Positions 47,013 through 57,829 of a DNA stretch of 64,000 nucleotides are shown piece by piece (position 1 is the first letter of the stretch; each line of letters begins with the position of its first letter). Below the pieces are notes generated by a model. It saw only the letters and a list, made by a program, of their open reading frames with translations, was not told where the DNA came from and made no database searches. The stretch is from Bryoerythrophyllum caledonicum (Eukaryota; Streptophyta; Bryopsida; Pottiales; Pottiaceae). The stretch lies in assembly GCA_963971425.1 (NCBI GenBank), contig OZ020517.1, positions 15,900,904-15,964,903 on the forward strand. Reading direction: 5' to 3'. Position numbers and translations under genes: made by a program.

Positions 47013-48036
47013 GTGGGACTACCCTTGACCCCTAAATTTCCAAGATTAACCTTGAAGGACCGGGCAGGTTCCTCTTGTGTCAATCTTTAGCATTCTCTTT
47101 CAAAAAAAATATTGTAGATGGACATTACTAAAAGCTTTGTGTGAGTCCAAGTTTTTCCTTAATCCGACATTTAATGAAAATGTTATACGGTTTTGAAGTT
47201 CAAATGGGGAGAGCGGGCCCGTCGGGCAACTCCAAAAACTTTTGCAAAGACACTCAATTGAAGGTGATATTTTCAAGAACGACAAATAATATTATCTCCT
47301 TTCATATTGTCAAGAAAAATCTCTTGTCTTTAGTGAAAAATAGCATATAAATCCAAGTAATACATTTTCACACATTGTTGCACATTGTCGGGCTAAGTAC
47401 CAAAAATTCTTCTTCTTTTCCACATAAAACTTAGTGCTCTTCAAACTTTTACTTTTTATTTTCCCCACGGCATTGTGTGGTGTAAACCTTTCCATTGACC
47501 ATTTGGATTCTCATTCTAGAGGAACTCATACCAAATGAGAATCCAAATTGTCAATGGAAAGGTTTACACCACACAATGCCGTGGGGAAAATAAAAAGTAA
47601 AAGTATGAAGAGCACTAAGTTTTATGTGGAAAAGAAGAAGAATTTTTGGCACTTAGCCCGACAATGTGCGACAATGTGTGAAAATGTATGACTTGGATTT
47701 ATATGCTATTTTTCACTAAAGACAAGAGATTTTTCTTGACAATATGAAAGGAGATAATATTATTTGTCGTTCTTGAAAATATCACCTTCAATAGAGTGTC
47801 TTAGCAAAAGTTTTTGGAGTTGCCCGACGGGCCCGCTCTCCCCATTTGAACTTCAAAACCGTATAACATTTTCATTAAATGTCGGATTAAGGAAAAACTT
47901 GGACTCACACAAAGCTTTTAGTAATGTCCATCTACAATATTTTTTTTGAAAGAGAATGCTAAAGATTGACACAAGAGGAACCTGCCCGGTCCTTCAAGGT
48001 TAATCTTGGAAATTTAAGGGTCAAAGGTAGTCCCAC
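47013..48036. repeat. 1 kb foldback palindrome (503-bp arms, 18-bp spacer)
   Basis: Arms 47013-47515 and 47534-48036 are near-perfect inverted copies with no net indel. Each arm is a half-element of the TTAA family, with an end of the form CCCCTAAATTTCC. The palindrome also includes about 12 bases outside that end (GTGGGACTACC). Confidence 0.85.
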
Positions 48037-49202
48037 TCATTTATTTTAGATACCCGCTATTCACTTTAGATGCCCGGGTTGCCTAGGTATACAAAGTAAA
48101 AGCATAAAAAGTAAGTACCCCCAAAAAATACACCGCGGTCTCCACCCCCCTAAACTTTTTCTCCAAATCCTCTCCCTCCATGTGGCAATATTTGGAGGGT
48201 CTGACTCCCAATATCATAGATATCCATTTGTGCATTTATTACGGTAAGAGATATATAAGTGTACGGTGGGTCCCACGTGGGTCCCACACACTATTTATAT
48301 CCGGTAGATTTTCACACACCAATGATCATATTTGCATTGTTGGAATTTTGATCCACAAAGCATCCATGTGGTGGGACCCACCGTAGCATACTTCACCTTT
48401 TCTCCAAAGTTATCGAATATTCCATTTGGATATAAGTTATGATGATACAAAGTTATGGGAAAAATTAGTTAATATGAACTTCGTGTGGGGCCCACATATG
48501 GAAGAACTTGTTGTGATGAAATATCTTGATTCTATTTTTATTGTCCAATTCGACCTCCTAAAACTAAATTAGATAAGTCTAATATTCAAATGATGGATTA
48601 TAGGATTTTGTAAAGTGTTTATTGAACAATATTATTAAATATGGATTCAATTTGGAAGTAGTTAAGGATCCAAGCTAACCTCGAGGATTCATTTGGTAGA
48701 AGAGTGATTTGCTTCATAGGATTTTTGCATAGACCTGAAGATCGTTTTGATTTTTTTTGAAGCGGTGGATGAAACGATGCGGTGGTTGAGTGGTGTTCCG
48801 CGATCTTTGGGTTTTTCCTATCAAGACATGTGCAAGGTATGTGAGCTTTCAAAGTTGTTACGTAATTCCTTTGCGTAGAGGAAGCGCGGTCGAGGCCTCG
48901 ACCCCTCCTCTTTGTTGCATTGAGTTTTCATAACACCTAGAGTTTCTTGACAAACTCACACTAAAAGCGCCTAAAAAATGTAGACTATGTTATAGGGTGT
49001 AAAGGAGAAAATCTTGGTCTTTTTTCGAGTTTTGACCGTAGGATCTTGAACACGTCTCAGTCATTAACATGCCTACAAACTTTCACAAACTTTGACCGTA
49101 CGGATCGGAAGATTATAGTGTTTGAAATGTAGGAAAATGTCATTTTCTTTACTCCTTTGAGAGGTTCAGTTGACTTTGACATCACTTGATGTGAAGTTTT
49201 TG
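47505..49202 (+). repeat. Long inverted repeat, left arm (1,698 bp)
   Basis: It is a reverse-complement match to 57830-59527. Internal landmarks (offsets 259, 675 and 1347) coincide exactly, so the arms are colinear without net indels and differ by only occasional substitutions. Confidence 0.9.
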
Positions 49203-49435
49203 CACTACTGAATATGGTAATCTATTACAATCATGTTGAACATGCAATCAACTCCTTGTGCACAAAATTTTAGAGGTTAGGGTGAGTTGTAGCATTTTCA
49301 AAAAAAGTGTGCAAGGAGTGGAGGTTCAAAAACTATCAATTCACGTTTTATTTTTTTGTGAACCTAATATGTTCTAGAATGAGAATCCGAATGGTCAATG
49401 GAAAGGTTTACACCACACAATGCCGAATGCAAATG
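48930..49435 (+). mobile_element. TTAA-family element piece abutting the LINE
   Basis: The end CACCTAGAGTTTCTTGACAA and blocks matching 36890-37330 run to 'ttacaccacacaatgcc' at 49427, where the sequence switches to the truncated LINE. Confidence 0.5.
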
Positions 49436-49439
49436 GTCA

Positions 49440-52211
49440 ATGGAGCCGAATGCGTTTTTGAAGTCAATGTAGAGTATGTAAATGTCTTTATTAGTGAATT
49501 TTGCATCCTCAAGTGCGGCAATGAGGGTTTGAAGTTGCCGCGTGGTACTTCTTTCGGCTCTAAACCCTTCTTGGCTTTTGTGTAGTATTTGGTGTTTTTC
49601 CCCGTAGGCCGATAGTATTGATGTTAGTGTGCTAGTATATAATTTGTAAATGGTGTTAGCTAAGGCAATAGGTCGGTGATTGGGTAGCACGGATGGGTTG
49701 CCTTTTTTTGTATAATAAGATTGTTAAACTTGTTTTCCAAGATGCGGGAATGGATTTTTGTTTGTAACAATGAAGGAAGAATAATGATAGAAGGTCATGG
49801 AATTTTGGAGGCATGTTTTTTAGAATTGAGTTAGGTATATGGTCTGGGCCGGGGGCCTTGTTGGTTCCCAATTTTTTAGGCACATGTTGTATGTGTCTTT
49901 GTTATAATATGTGTGGAGGGGTGTTGTTGGTTCGCCTCTTTTATCAATGGTAAATCCGTCCAAATCATGCCACGGGTATTGCCTGACTCCGCACATACAT
50001 GTTGATGTATGTTGTGGTTGGAAGTGACATGGGGGGGGTGGATGGTCTATTGTATATAGATTGTTGAAAATGTATTTCGTTTGCGATGTCATCTGGGCTG
50101 GTTAGAGTGTTATTGTTTTGATCTAGAATACAATCTAGTGGCAGGTTTGTGTTATTTTAAAGACTCTTCTGTTAATCTTTTTTGGGCTAGTTTCATATAA
50201 TTGACGATACTTAGAGATGGCTTTTTTGACACATTCTCTTGCATATTTTGTAGTAATTTTCCGAGCTTCTTTGTTGGCAGCTTTTGCAATGTTTGCAATG
50301 TCTTTTAGCCAATCTTCGTGAGGGGTGTTAGGTATTGGTATTTGTGGGATTTGAGGGTGACGGAGGTTTTGTAGTTCGGAGAGTATGGAGTGGGTTCGCC
50401 AATTTTGCTTAGTTTTAGCAATATAAATTGTTTTACGAATAGTGTGGTATGTGACAAGATGTTGTTTCCACTTTTTGGCTAGTTTTCTCGGAAGATACCC
50501 CCCTTGTTTCGAGGTTCTAGGTGTGAGTTGTGGGATTGGTTGTGCTTTACAAGTCTTTTCTAATATAGTAGAAATTTCATGAATAAGTTCGTCAAGAGTC
50601 GTGCAAGCTTCTTGCCATTGTATGTGTGAGGTGTTGGTGGTTAGAAAGAATATATGTAAGGGAGTCTATTTGTAGTGAGTTTTTTTCAAAGAATATTGTA
50701 TTAAAGTTATCAAGGTTTTCTTTTGGGATGGGGTTTAGTATTTTAATATCATTTGAGTTGATGGTTGTGGAAGGTCTACTTATAAGGGTGTTGTGGGGTA
50801 TATTGAGTTGGATTGGGAAGTGGTCCGAGTTTAAGTTGGTTGTGGTATTGGTGGTAGATGTATATTGGGTATGGTTAGGTGTTTTAATGTAAAATCCATC
50901 AATTAGACTAGTGTGTGTGTAATTAAGTCCACCTTGACGAGAGTATTGTGTATTGGTTGCGATTAAGAATAATTCTGGGTTATCCGTATAATTTTGCCAT
51001 TGATAGTCTATGTCAAGTGGGGGTGTAAAGACCCCTCCGTTTTGTCGTCCAATAAGGGCGATATCTCGGTTAAAGTCTCCGCAAAGTATTATTGTATGGT
51101 TAGTGTGTATATTTATTTGTGAAGTGATGGAATTTTGGATCTCCGAAATAAGCCTAGAGTCTTCTATGTGTGAGGGCATGTATAGATGAAGAATGAGCCA
51201 TGGTTGGAGGGGTCGGTTAGTAATTTCAATAATTTGAAGATATGGTGATATATTAGCCGGGGTGGGGATTTTAGTAATATTCCCGGGAAAGGCATATGAT
51301 TGGTGTATGAGCATGAGTAGACCTCCTCTTGCCGGTGTATATGGCCTTTGTTGTTGGATGCATCGTGTGAGAGAATGAGTGTTATTAAATATAAGTTTCT
51401 AATCGGGGAATGTTTTTTGGATGTATTTTGTGGATTTAGTAGCGGTTAGTTTAGTTTCTTGTATGGCAATTATGGCGGGTGGAGTGTTGGTGTGGGCGGT
51501 TAGATTGTGGATGCATGGTAAAGCAGTGTTTAGCGTTGAGGCGTTTCATGTAGTTATATATGTGTTTCTATTGTCTATATTGTCGTGGTTGCAAAGTGGA
51601 GGGGAGATGTGGGCGGGTGTCGGGGTGGGGTGCGTGTAAGCATGAATTGGTTCGAAACATCTAAGATCTTCAAAGATAAGATTGTGTGGAAAGTAGGGAA
51701 ATTTTAGTTGTAGTTCATCGAGGGAAGGGGGTGGGGTTTTGCTATGAATAAAGTTGTATAGGTCATTATTTAGAGAGGTTTTGTGTTTAAAAAGGTGTTG
51801 GTTTTCCTCTAGGAATTTGGTGTATGGGTGGGGTGTATCTATATGTCTTTCAGGGGGATTATGTAGAGAGGATAGGGTGTTTAGTAATATATTTGTCCAA
51901 TGTGTTGGGTTTGTGTTGGTAGAATGTTGGTTGATGATATTGTTGCATTCGTCTATTGAGGGGTGGAGGGTGGTAATTATGGCAAATAAGATATGTGTGG
52001 ATGGATGGTTGTTTTTTTGTTGTATGTAGCCGGAAATGTTGAGGTAGAGGGTGGAATAAGTTTGGTGAAGTATGTGATTATTTTTTAGGAGAGGGGCAAA
52101 AGAAGATGCTAGGTGTTGATATTCGGGGTGGAGTTTGATAGTGTTCGGAATGAAATATATTTTTGATAATCTTTTGTGTATTTTTGGATGGTTGTGGAAG
52201 ACATTTGGCAT
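49440..52211 (-). pseudogene. LINE ORF2: endonuclease + reverse transcriptase, decayed and 3'-truncated
   Basis: Going down from 52211: an N-terminal block, then an APE-like endonuclease with IIAIQETKL, CGDFNRDIALIG, LIDGFY and NSDHFPIQL (51500-50760), a basic linker (50590-50170), and RT blocks NKAPGPDHIPNSILK, NHRPIALANTIYKLY, QEGFRAERSTTRQLQ and YIDFKNAFGSIDH. In-frame TGA (51546) and TAG (about 51404) and several frame changes disable it. The sequence ends straight after the first catalytic Asp motif, so the YxDD motif and 3' UTR are missing. It would have provided target-primed reverse transcription for the element. Confidence 0.8.
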
Positions 52212-52301
52212 TGGGCCGGGGTTAGTTTCTATGTCTCCACAAAGTATAATTAATAATTTGTAGTGTATAATGTTTATGGTTGCTAGTGGGAGGGGTGTGG
52301 G

Positions 52302-52304
<3 letters not shown>

Positions 52305-52378
<74 letters not shown>

Positions 52379-52379
52379 G
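52305..52379 (+). repeat. (TTG)25 microsatellite
   Basis: There are 25 uninterrupted TTG units, i.e. (CAA)25 on the LINE sense strand, in the gap between ORF1 and ORF2. Confidence 0.95.
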
Positions 52380-52533
52380 GATTGTTTGGTTGTATATAGA
52401 TGTACTATATTATTTGTTTTTGTTTTTGTTTTGTGTGGACTTTCATAATATGTTTTCTGGAGTATTTTATTATATATTTTAGTGTACATATATACTATTG
52501 TGTTTTTATTTATTGCAGCGTTGTTTGACAATA

Positions 52534-54120
52534 CTAGTTTGACGTGTCCATCTTGCCCTCTATAGCACGTTGATCCCGTTCCGATGCTTGTGATTCCGCC
52601 GCCATCATAGTTTGGATAAGTTGGGACCAGAGGGTTGACATTTCGCCTCTAAGGGACTTAACCGTGCTTATTTGTACCATATCCGCATATTGTCTTGCCT
52701 CTTGCACAATTTCTCCCTTCATGGTCTTCATTTCTCTTCGGAGTTGCTCAAGGGTGACACCATTATCCTTGTTTGGGCCATTCTCCATGGCAATCACGGC
52801 ATTTGCAACTGCCGAATTCACATCTGAGAACCGGAATCTTGCGAGTTCTTCTACACTTGGTTTGTTGCTTCCATCCAAGCTTTTGGGATGGGGAATAAAC
52901 ATGACATACTTTCCATGAATTTTTTTACTTTGTTTAACATGTTTCTTGTATACTGCAGCGTTTAAACATTCAATATTACACGTCCCTACGTACCGCCCAT
53001 GTTCAAGTTTGAAAAATATATCGACCACATTCTCCTCACCAAGTATGGATTTGATTCCTCCTGCCAATTCTCTTTCACTTTTTGTTTTATTAAGGTTTTT
53101 AGTAATGAGTATGAGACAGTTCTTTTTAGCAATTTCATCATCGTCCATCTTCCCGGTTGCAAAAATCGGCACAAAGATCTCATTGTAGAATGAGACTTTA
53201 TAGTCTTTTACTTTGGCCGCTTGCTCCGGAGAGGGCATTTTGACCCAAGCAAATTCAGAGAAGCTCTTTTTCTCCATCCCAGTAACTTCAAAATTATAAC
53301 CCTTTGTAAAACTATCTCTTACAATTTCTGCATGTAGATCATGAGACTCTCTATTCACAAGATTTGGACCAGAAATTTTGACTGAACAAAGGTGTGAAAA
53401 GGCAAGGGAAACATATGTTTTGCATACTTTTCCTTTGTGTGGAATCCCTTCATTCAAGGTGAGAATGAAGGGCCTCCATCCTTTCAACAATCTCCTTCCA
53501 TCTATTTCTGGGTTTTTTAAGTGTAGTTTAAGGACCCCATTCCAATTGTCTGTTTGGTGGTAACAAAAAATGGCTATAGGCTCACCAATGCCTTGCCCAA
53601 TAGGAATTTCCATATCGTTTAATCGAATTTTTACCATATCTAGCACAATATCTTTTGTCCATATTTGATCCCCAAGTTCAAAGTGAATTGATACTTGATA
53701 GTCTAATGCGTATCCATTATTGTCTACCTCAACCTCACTTGGAAGTTGAGTGAGATTGAAATGGTTACCGGGTTTTCCATCCATCCTCTTGGAAGGCCAT
53801 TTGTTTTGGTGAACGAATGGAAAAGCAGGGATTGCCCCAAAACTCTCGCTAGCCTCTTTTGCATTCAGACTCGTTTTGACCAATTCTTCAATGCCAACAA
53901 TCGGTATTTTATGACTTCCGTTCTTTTTTGCAATTGTATTCATTGTGCGAAAACCTAGCAAGTAGTTAGTGGAAGGCAAACTTGTTGCTTTCACTTTTTT
54001 CTGGGTGGTATTTGTAATTACTAATGCATTACGGCTGACAATTACTGGACAAGGATTTTCCTCAACCACATCAACGAACAAGCGCTTGGAGGAGGCGGCA
54101 ATATCTTGATGTTGAGACAT
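52534..54120 (-). CDS. LINE ORF1 protein (RRM-like, coiled-coil tail)
   Basis: An intact 528-residue frame starts MSQHQDIAASSKRLFVDVVE. The middle is a beta-rich region of unknown type. Around residues 345-415, NCLILITKNLNKTKSERELA and later VVDIFFKLEHGRYVGTCNIE have the strand-helix pattern of an RNA-recognition fold. The last 80 residues (TLEQLRREMKTMKGEIVQEA) look like a coiled coil. ORF1 proteins bind element RNA. The frame also stays open upstream to 55392, but that part has biased, repetitive composition, so I start at 54120. It sits just upstream of ORF2 in the same orientation. Intactness contrasts with the ruined ORF2. Confidence 0.65.
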   Translation of the reverse strand: MSQHQDIAASSKRLFVDVVEENPCPVIVSRNALVITNTTQKKVKATSLPSTNYLLGFRTMNTIAKKNGSHKIPIVGIEELVKTSLNAKEASESFGAIPAFPFVHQNKWPSKRMDGKPGNHFNLTQLPSEVEVDNNGYALDYQVSIHFELGDQIWTKDIVLDMVKIRLNDMEIPIGQGIGEPIAIFCYHQTDNWNGVLKLHLKNPEIDGRRLLKGWRPFILTLNEGIPHKGKVCKTYVSLAFSHLCSVKISGPNLVNRESHDLHAEIVRDSFTKGYNFEVTGMEKKSFSEFAWVKMPSPEQAAKVKDYKVSFYNEIFVPIFATGKMDDDEIAKKNCLILITKNLNKTKSERELAGGIKSILGEENVVDIFFKLEHGRYVGTCNIECLNAAVYKKHVKQSKKIHGKYVMFIPHPKSLDGSNKPSVEELARFRFSDVNSAVANAVIAMENGPNKDNGVTLEQLRREMKTMKGEIVQEARQYADMVQISTVKSLRGEMSTLWSQLIQTMMAAESQASERDQRAIEGKMDTSN

Positions 54121-55720
54121 GCTGTAATAATCAAAGCAAAAAATATCAATCAAAGAGGTAGACTGTGTTGTCTTAATATTACCCCTTATCCTCTTGGTCT
54201 TAACTTCTCCCCTCAGCATACGTTGAGGGCTTTTTGAAATTAAGATTATCAAGAAGGGGTGAAAAGTATTAGCAAAGGTGATACATAAACAATTAACTAT
54301 ACAATTTCCTAGGGGTTGGAGGTGAGAGAAATCAGTATAGTGATATACTTTGACCTTTGCATATACAAACACACGAGAGGTGCCAAAATAATGGTCACCT
54401 TTCCAAGTAATTGGCTTAGATATTAAAAGTTGTTTACATGCCTTTGGGGTTGCATAATAATCCCACTCATGGCAAAAAACAATAGAGGGTCTGAAAGGAG
54501 TATGACCTGAATCTGTAGTCACACCTTGTGACCAGCCCGCGCTTGCGTGGCTTTGACTTGTCTTTAGCTGGAATCTCTTGTTGCACGCCCCCTTCTCTTC
54601 TGTGGCTGCACGTTGCAGTCTTTTGGTTTTTGAGAGTGTAGCTGCTAGTCTTCGTCTTCTATTGCTACTCTCTGTTTTCAATACTCCCACGGGCTTGGAG
54701 GTGCGTAGCTGGAGGTGATCTAAACTAGGGTACCAGTCTAGTATACGACTTGCTCGGGATGATATCTTGCGAGGACCCCTGCTGCCCAGTGAACTGCAGG
54801 TTCGGCGAGGACCCCTGCTTCTCCTGCAGGTGCTTTTGCTTAGTGACGCTGAACTCTGAGTTACAGTAGTTGACTTGATGGGGTAACTGCAGTCAAAGTC
54901 CTGCAGGTGTTCTTGCTTACTGAGGTCGAACTGGGAGTTCCTGCAGTCAAAGTCGCTGGTCGCCCACTTTCGGCGAACGTCAACTTGTTGGATCAGGTTG
55001 GATTTGGCGACGATCACGATTCGGCGTCTAGCTTGGGTTGGCAACGGGCAGCCTGTGACGTAGCATGTAACGTCGAGGAGCAAGTTGGACTTGGCGACGA
55101 GTTCGATTCGGGGTCGGGCTGAGATTGGCAACGAGCAGCTTGTGTTGTCGCGTGTGACGTCAAGCTGGGTTCGGCATCTAGCAGGGTTTGGCGACGAGCT
55201 CCAGGTGACGTCGATCAAGCTGTGTATGACGAGTAGAACTTCAAGCACGACTTTGAATAAAACTTGTATGACGTCGATCAGGCTGTGTGTGACGTCGATT
55301 AGTGGCGTCGATGTCCAGCCCGAACCTTGCTGTCTTTGGCATGTAGCAGCTGTTGCCGAGTAACCAGGCTGTGTGCGCCGAGAAATAATCACACACTATT
55401 GGCTCACCAATGTCTTGCCCGAACCAGGCTCTGTGTCGTGAGTAGTAGCTGTTGCCGAATAAACAGCCTGCGTGCACAGGTTGCGGTCTCTAGATCTTGT
55501 GTGCTTAGTTTGCTGCCTCCAGATCTTGTGTATGCAGGTTGTTGTCTTCAGCTCTCGTGCGCAGGTTGCCGTCACGCTCTTGTCTACACCTTGTGTGATC
55601 TTCGTTCGTATGTGTTTTGCATGAGGCGTAACTTCTACTTGGGCGGTCTTGCACTTATTGTCTGTAGGTGTTGTATTGTCTGTGAGGAGCATGCCAATGT
55701 CAAGTTAGTGTGAAACTGTT
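54121..55720 (-). other. Probable 5' region of the LINE with degenerate TGACGTCG repeats
   Basis: The GC-richer stretch repeats words such as TGACGTCGAT, GGCGACGAG and GCGAGGACCCCTGCT with irregular spacing. It could be the element's 5' UTR or promoter. No independent gene is recognised. Confidence 0.4.
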
Positions 55721-56358
55721 TACAAGCAAACCAGACAAGAGACAACAAGTTTGTAAGGAAGGGAGTAAGTTGCTCTTCACTGTCGAGAAGTGTCCAAGTT
55801 GGACGTGGGAGTGGCGACTGTCTCCTCCGTCGGCATTTCACTTCCTCTCGCAAGTCCGTTACTTCTAACTATACTGGACAAATGGCGTGTTGGTTCCACA
55901 GCGCATGGAGTGGGTGTCTGCGCAGTAGGGCAATGTAAGAGGGTTTGAGAGTGGAGTGAGGGCACGATATATACCTGGTGTTGAGTTGTTGTTTGATGGA
56001 TGTGGTAGTCGTCGATGAACGTCTTTGTTTTAGGGCTTTTGGGCATTTAGGGTTGGCTTCTTCGTGGCGCCGTTGGGTTGTAGCTTGCCGATTGTGCTAA
56101 CTTGGATGAAGGTTGAGATCTTGCTCTTCTGTAGATTCGATGTTTTTGTGGTTGTGGCGGCTAGGGCTTTGTCTGTATGGTTGTAGTTGGTCCTTCTTCC
56201 CTCTGTGCTGCTTGTTCTTAGTCATTCCAAAGCTCCTGTCAAAACTTAGTAGTGATTTGCTAACAAGGAAGGGGGGAGATGAGGTGGTGGTAGGGTTACT
56301 TACCTGGGCGTGTACATACCTGATGCTCGTTTGGTGCCTTGAGGTCTTGTCTTCTTGT
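55721..56358. other. Interval without recognised gene
   Basis: Short frames occur on both strands; no domain was found. It may still belong to the LINE 5' region or to an older insertion. Confidence 0.35.
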
Positions 56359-56521
56359 AACACCATATTCATTATATTGGGAGATTTCCATGATTTTGAT
56401 CTAGTGCACATTCAGCTCGACTCGAGCTGAATGTGCACAGTGGGTACATTTTAGAGCTCAAGAGCAACATAAGTATTGAATTGGGAGGCTGACAATCTCC
56501 CAATATAATGAATATGGTGTT
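56359..56521. mobile_element. 163-bp MITE-like element with nested palindrome
   Basis: Perfect 27-bp terminal inverted repeats (56359-56385 and 56495-56521) enclose a second palindrome at 56404-56438 with 17-base arms (GTGCACATTCAGCTCGA) around one base. No target duplication could be fixed. Confidence 0.7.
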
Positions 56522-56656
56522 TTGTTGTTGGTGATCTTGGTATTGGAAGTTGTGTTGACGTTGTGGTGATCGCAATGTGTGTCTTCGCAAAGTGTTAAGC
56601 CTGGTGGCTTGCACTTCTTTCTTTGCTGGCGGATCTTTATGTTTCGTATTGATCTT

Positions 56657-56910
56657 TTCTTTCAACTCTTGTCTGCTGCGTTGATGAGATCCTCTGCTTA
56701 TTTCTTCTTTCAACACCTGTCTGCTGCGTTGATGAGTTCCGCTACTGATTTCCTCTTCCAGCTTCTGTCTGCTGCTTTGATGAGTTTTTCTGCTGATTTC
56801 TTCTTTCATCTCCTGTCTATTGCGTTGACAAGTTCCTCTCTTGATTTCTTCTTTCAGCTCCTATCTGCTGCGTTGACGAGTTTCTCTACTGATTGTTGCC
56901 TGGTGGAGCA
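56657..56910 (+). repeat. 51-bp minisatellite, five units
   Basis: The unit contains CTGTCTGCTGCGTTGATGAG and TTCTTCTTTCA. Its multiple-of-three length makes both strands look like repetitive coding sequence (17-residue repeats), which I do not take as a gene. Confidence 0.75.
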
Positions 56911-57829
56911 GTTCGCAATCTTCTCTGTTGACATGAGATTGGATGCACATGATGATTAGGCGAGAGATTATAGTTCTTACCTTGGCCAAGGGAGATGATG
57001 TGACGTTGAGTTTGGCGCTTTGTGTCGTGGAGTTGGTGATGGTTGGGTTAATCTTGGCGCATTGTCGTTGGTGTGGTGCTAATGATGTAGGTGTCTTGGG
57101 TGTGGGCGGTGAGGTCCATGCGATCTTCCATGTGTGATGCCGCTCCATACGGTGTCTCCTGCACACATGTGCTGGTCTTCCCGGGTTGTTGCTACCATGT
57201 GACTTCTTGTGATGGAGATTAGGCATATATATTGCAGCAATAACAATCACTAGAGTATTTCTACCATATTTGTAAAAGCAATGTTGAAACATTACAAAGT
57301 GCATAATATAAGTGTGTAACTTAACTGGACTTCGAGAGTGTTGATACTTGTGAGCAAATCTTGTATGTTGGCGTTGGTCTCGTGTTCGTTGCAGGCAGTA
57401 ATCGTACATGTGTGTGCTTGTATCCTAGTTGAGGAGGTGAATAGGTGTGTGGCGTTTCTAAGTGTGATGTGGTATCTAGATCTAGATCTGTTTGTAATGG
57501 TTTGACATGGTACTGCATGCTCTAGCGCTAGATCTGGGCCAACACAGAGCCCCCTCTTCAGATCAACTCTCCCATGTAATAGTGCTAGACCTTTGCAGCC
57601 CATGCAAACTTATGACAATAGATCTAGATCTTGCAATCCCTTCCAACACTCTATACATGATAGAACGCCGTTTAGCAACAAAACATGGTACACATCGGGA
57701 TTCGCAATGAGACCCAGCAACCCTCATTGCCTTGTGCTCTGTGATTGTGCCTAACACCTAAACTCCTCCTCACCAGGTTTTGCGGAGCTACTCCTCACTC
57801 ATCTCTCGGTCATCCACTAAGAAGCGTCC
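56911..57829. other. Interval without recognised gene
   Basis: It lies between the minisatellite and the right inverted-repeat arm. No domain was recognised. Confidence 0.35.

Noticed and set aside
52283..52531. Poly-Asn protein on the - strand
   Set aside because: The Asn run is only the (CAA)25 microsatellite read in one frame.
54121..55392. N-terminal extension of LINE ORF1 to 952 residues
   Set aside because: The extension has repeat-driven composition and no motif; the ATG at 54120 starts the conserved-looking protein.
56372..56959. Repetitive coding frames on both strands
   Set aside because: The 51-bp tandem repeat keeps all frames open; no start context or domain supports a gene.
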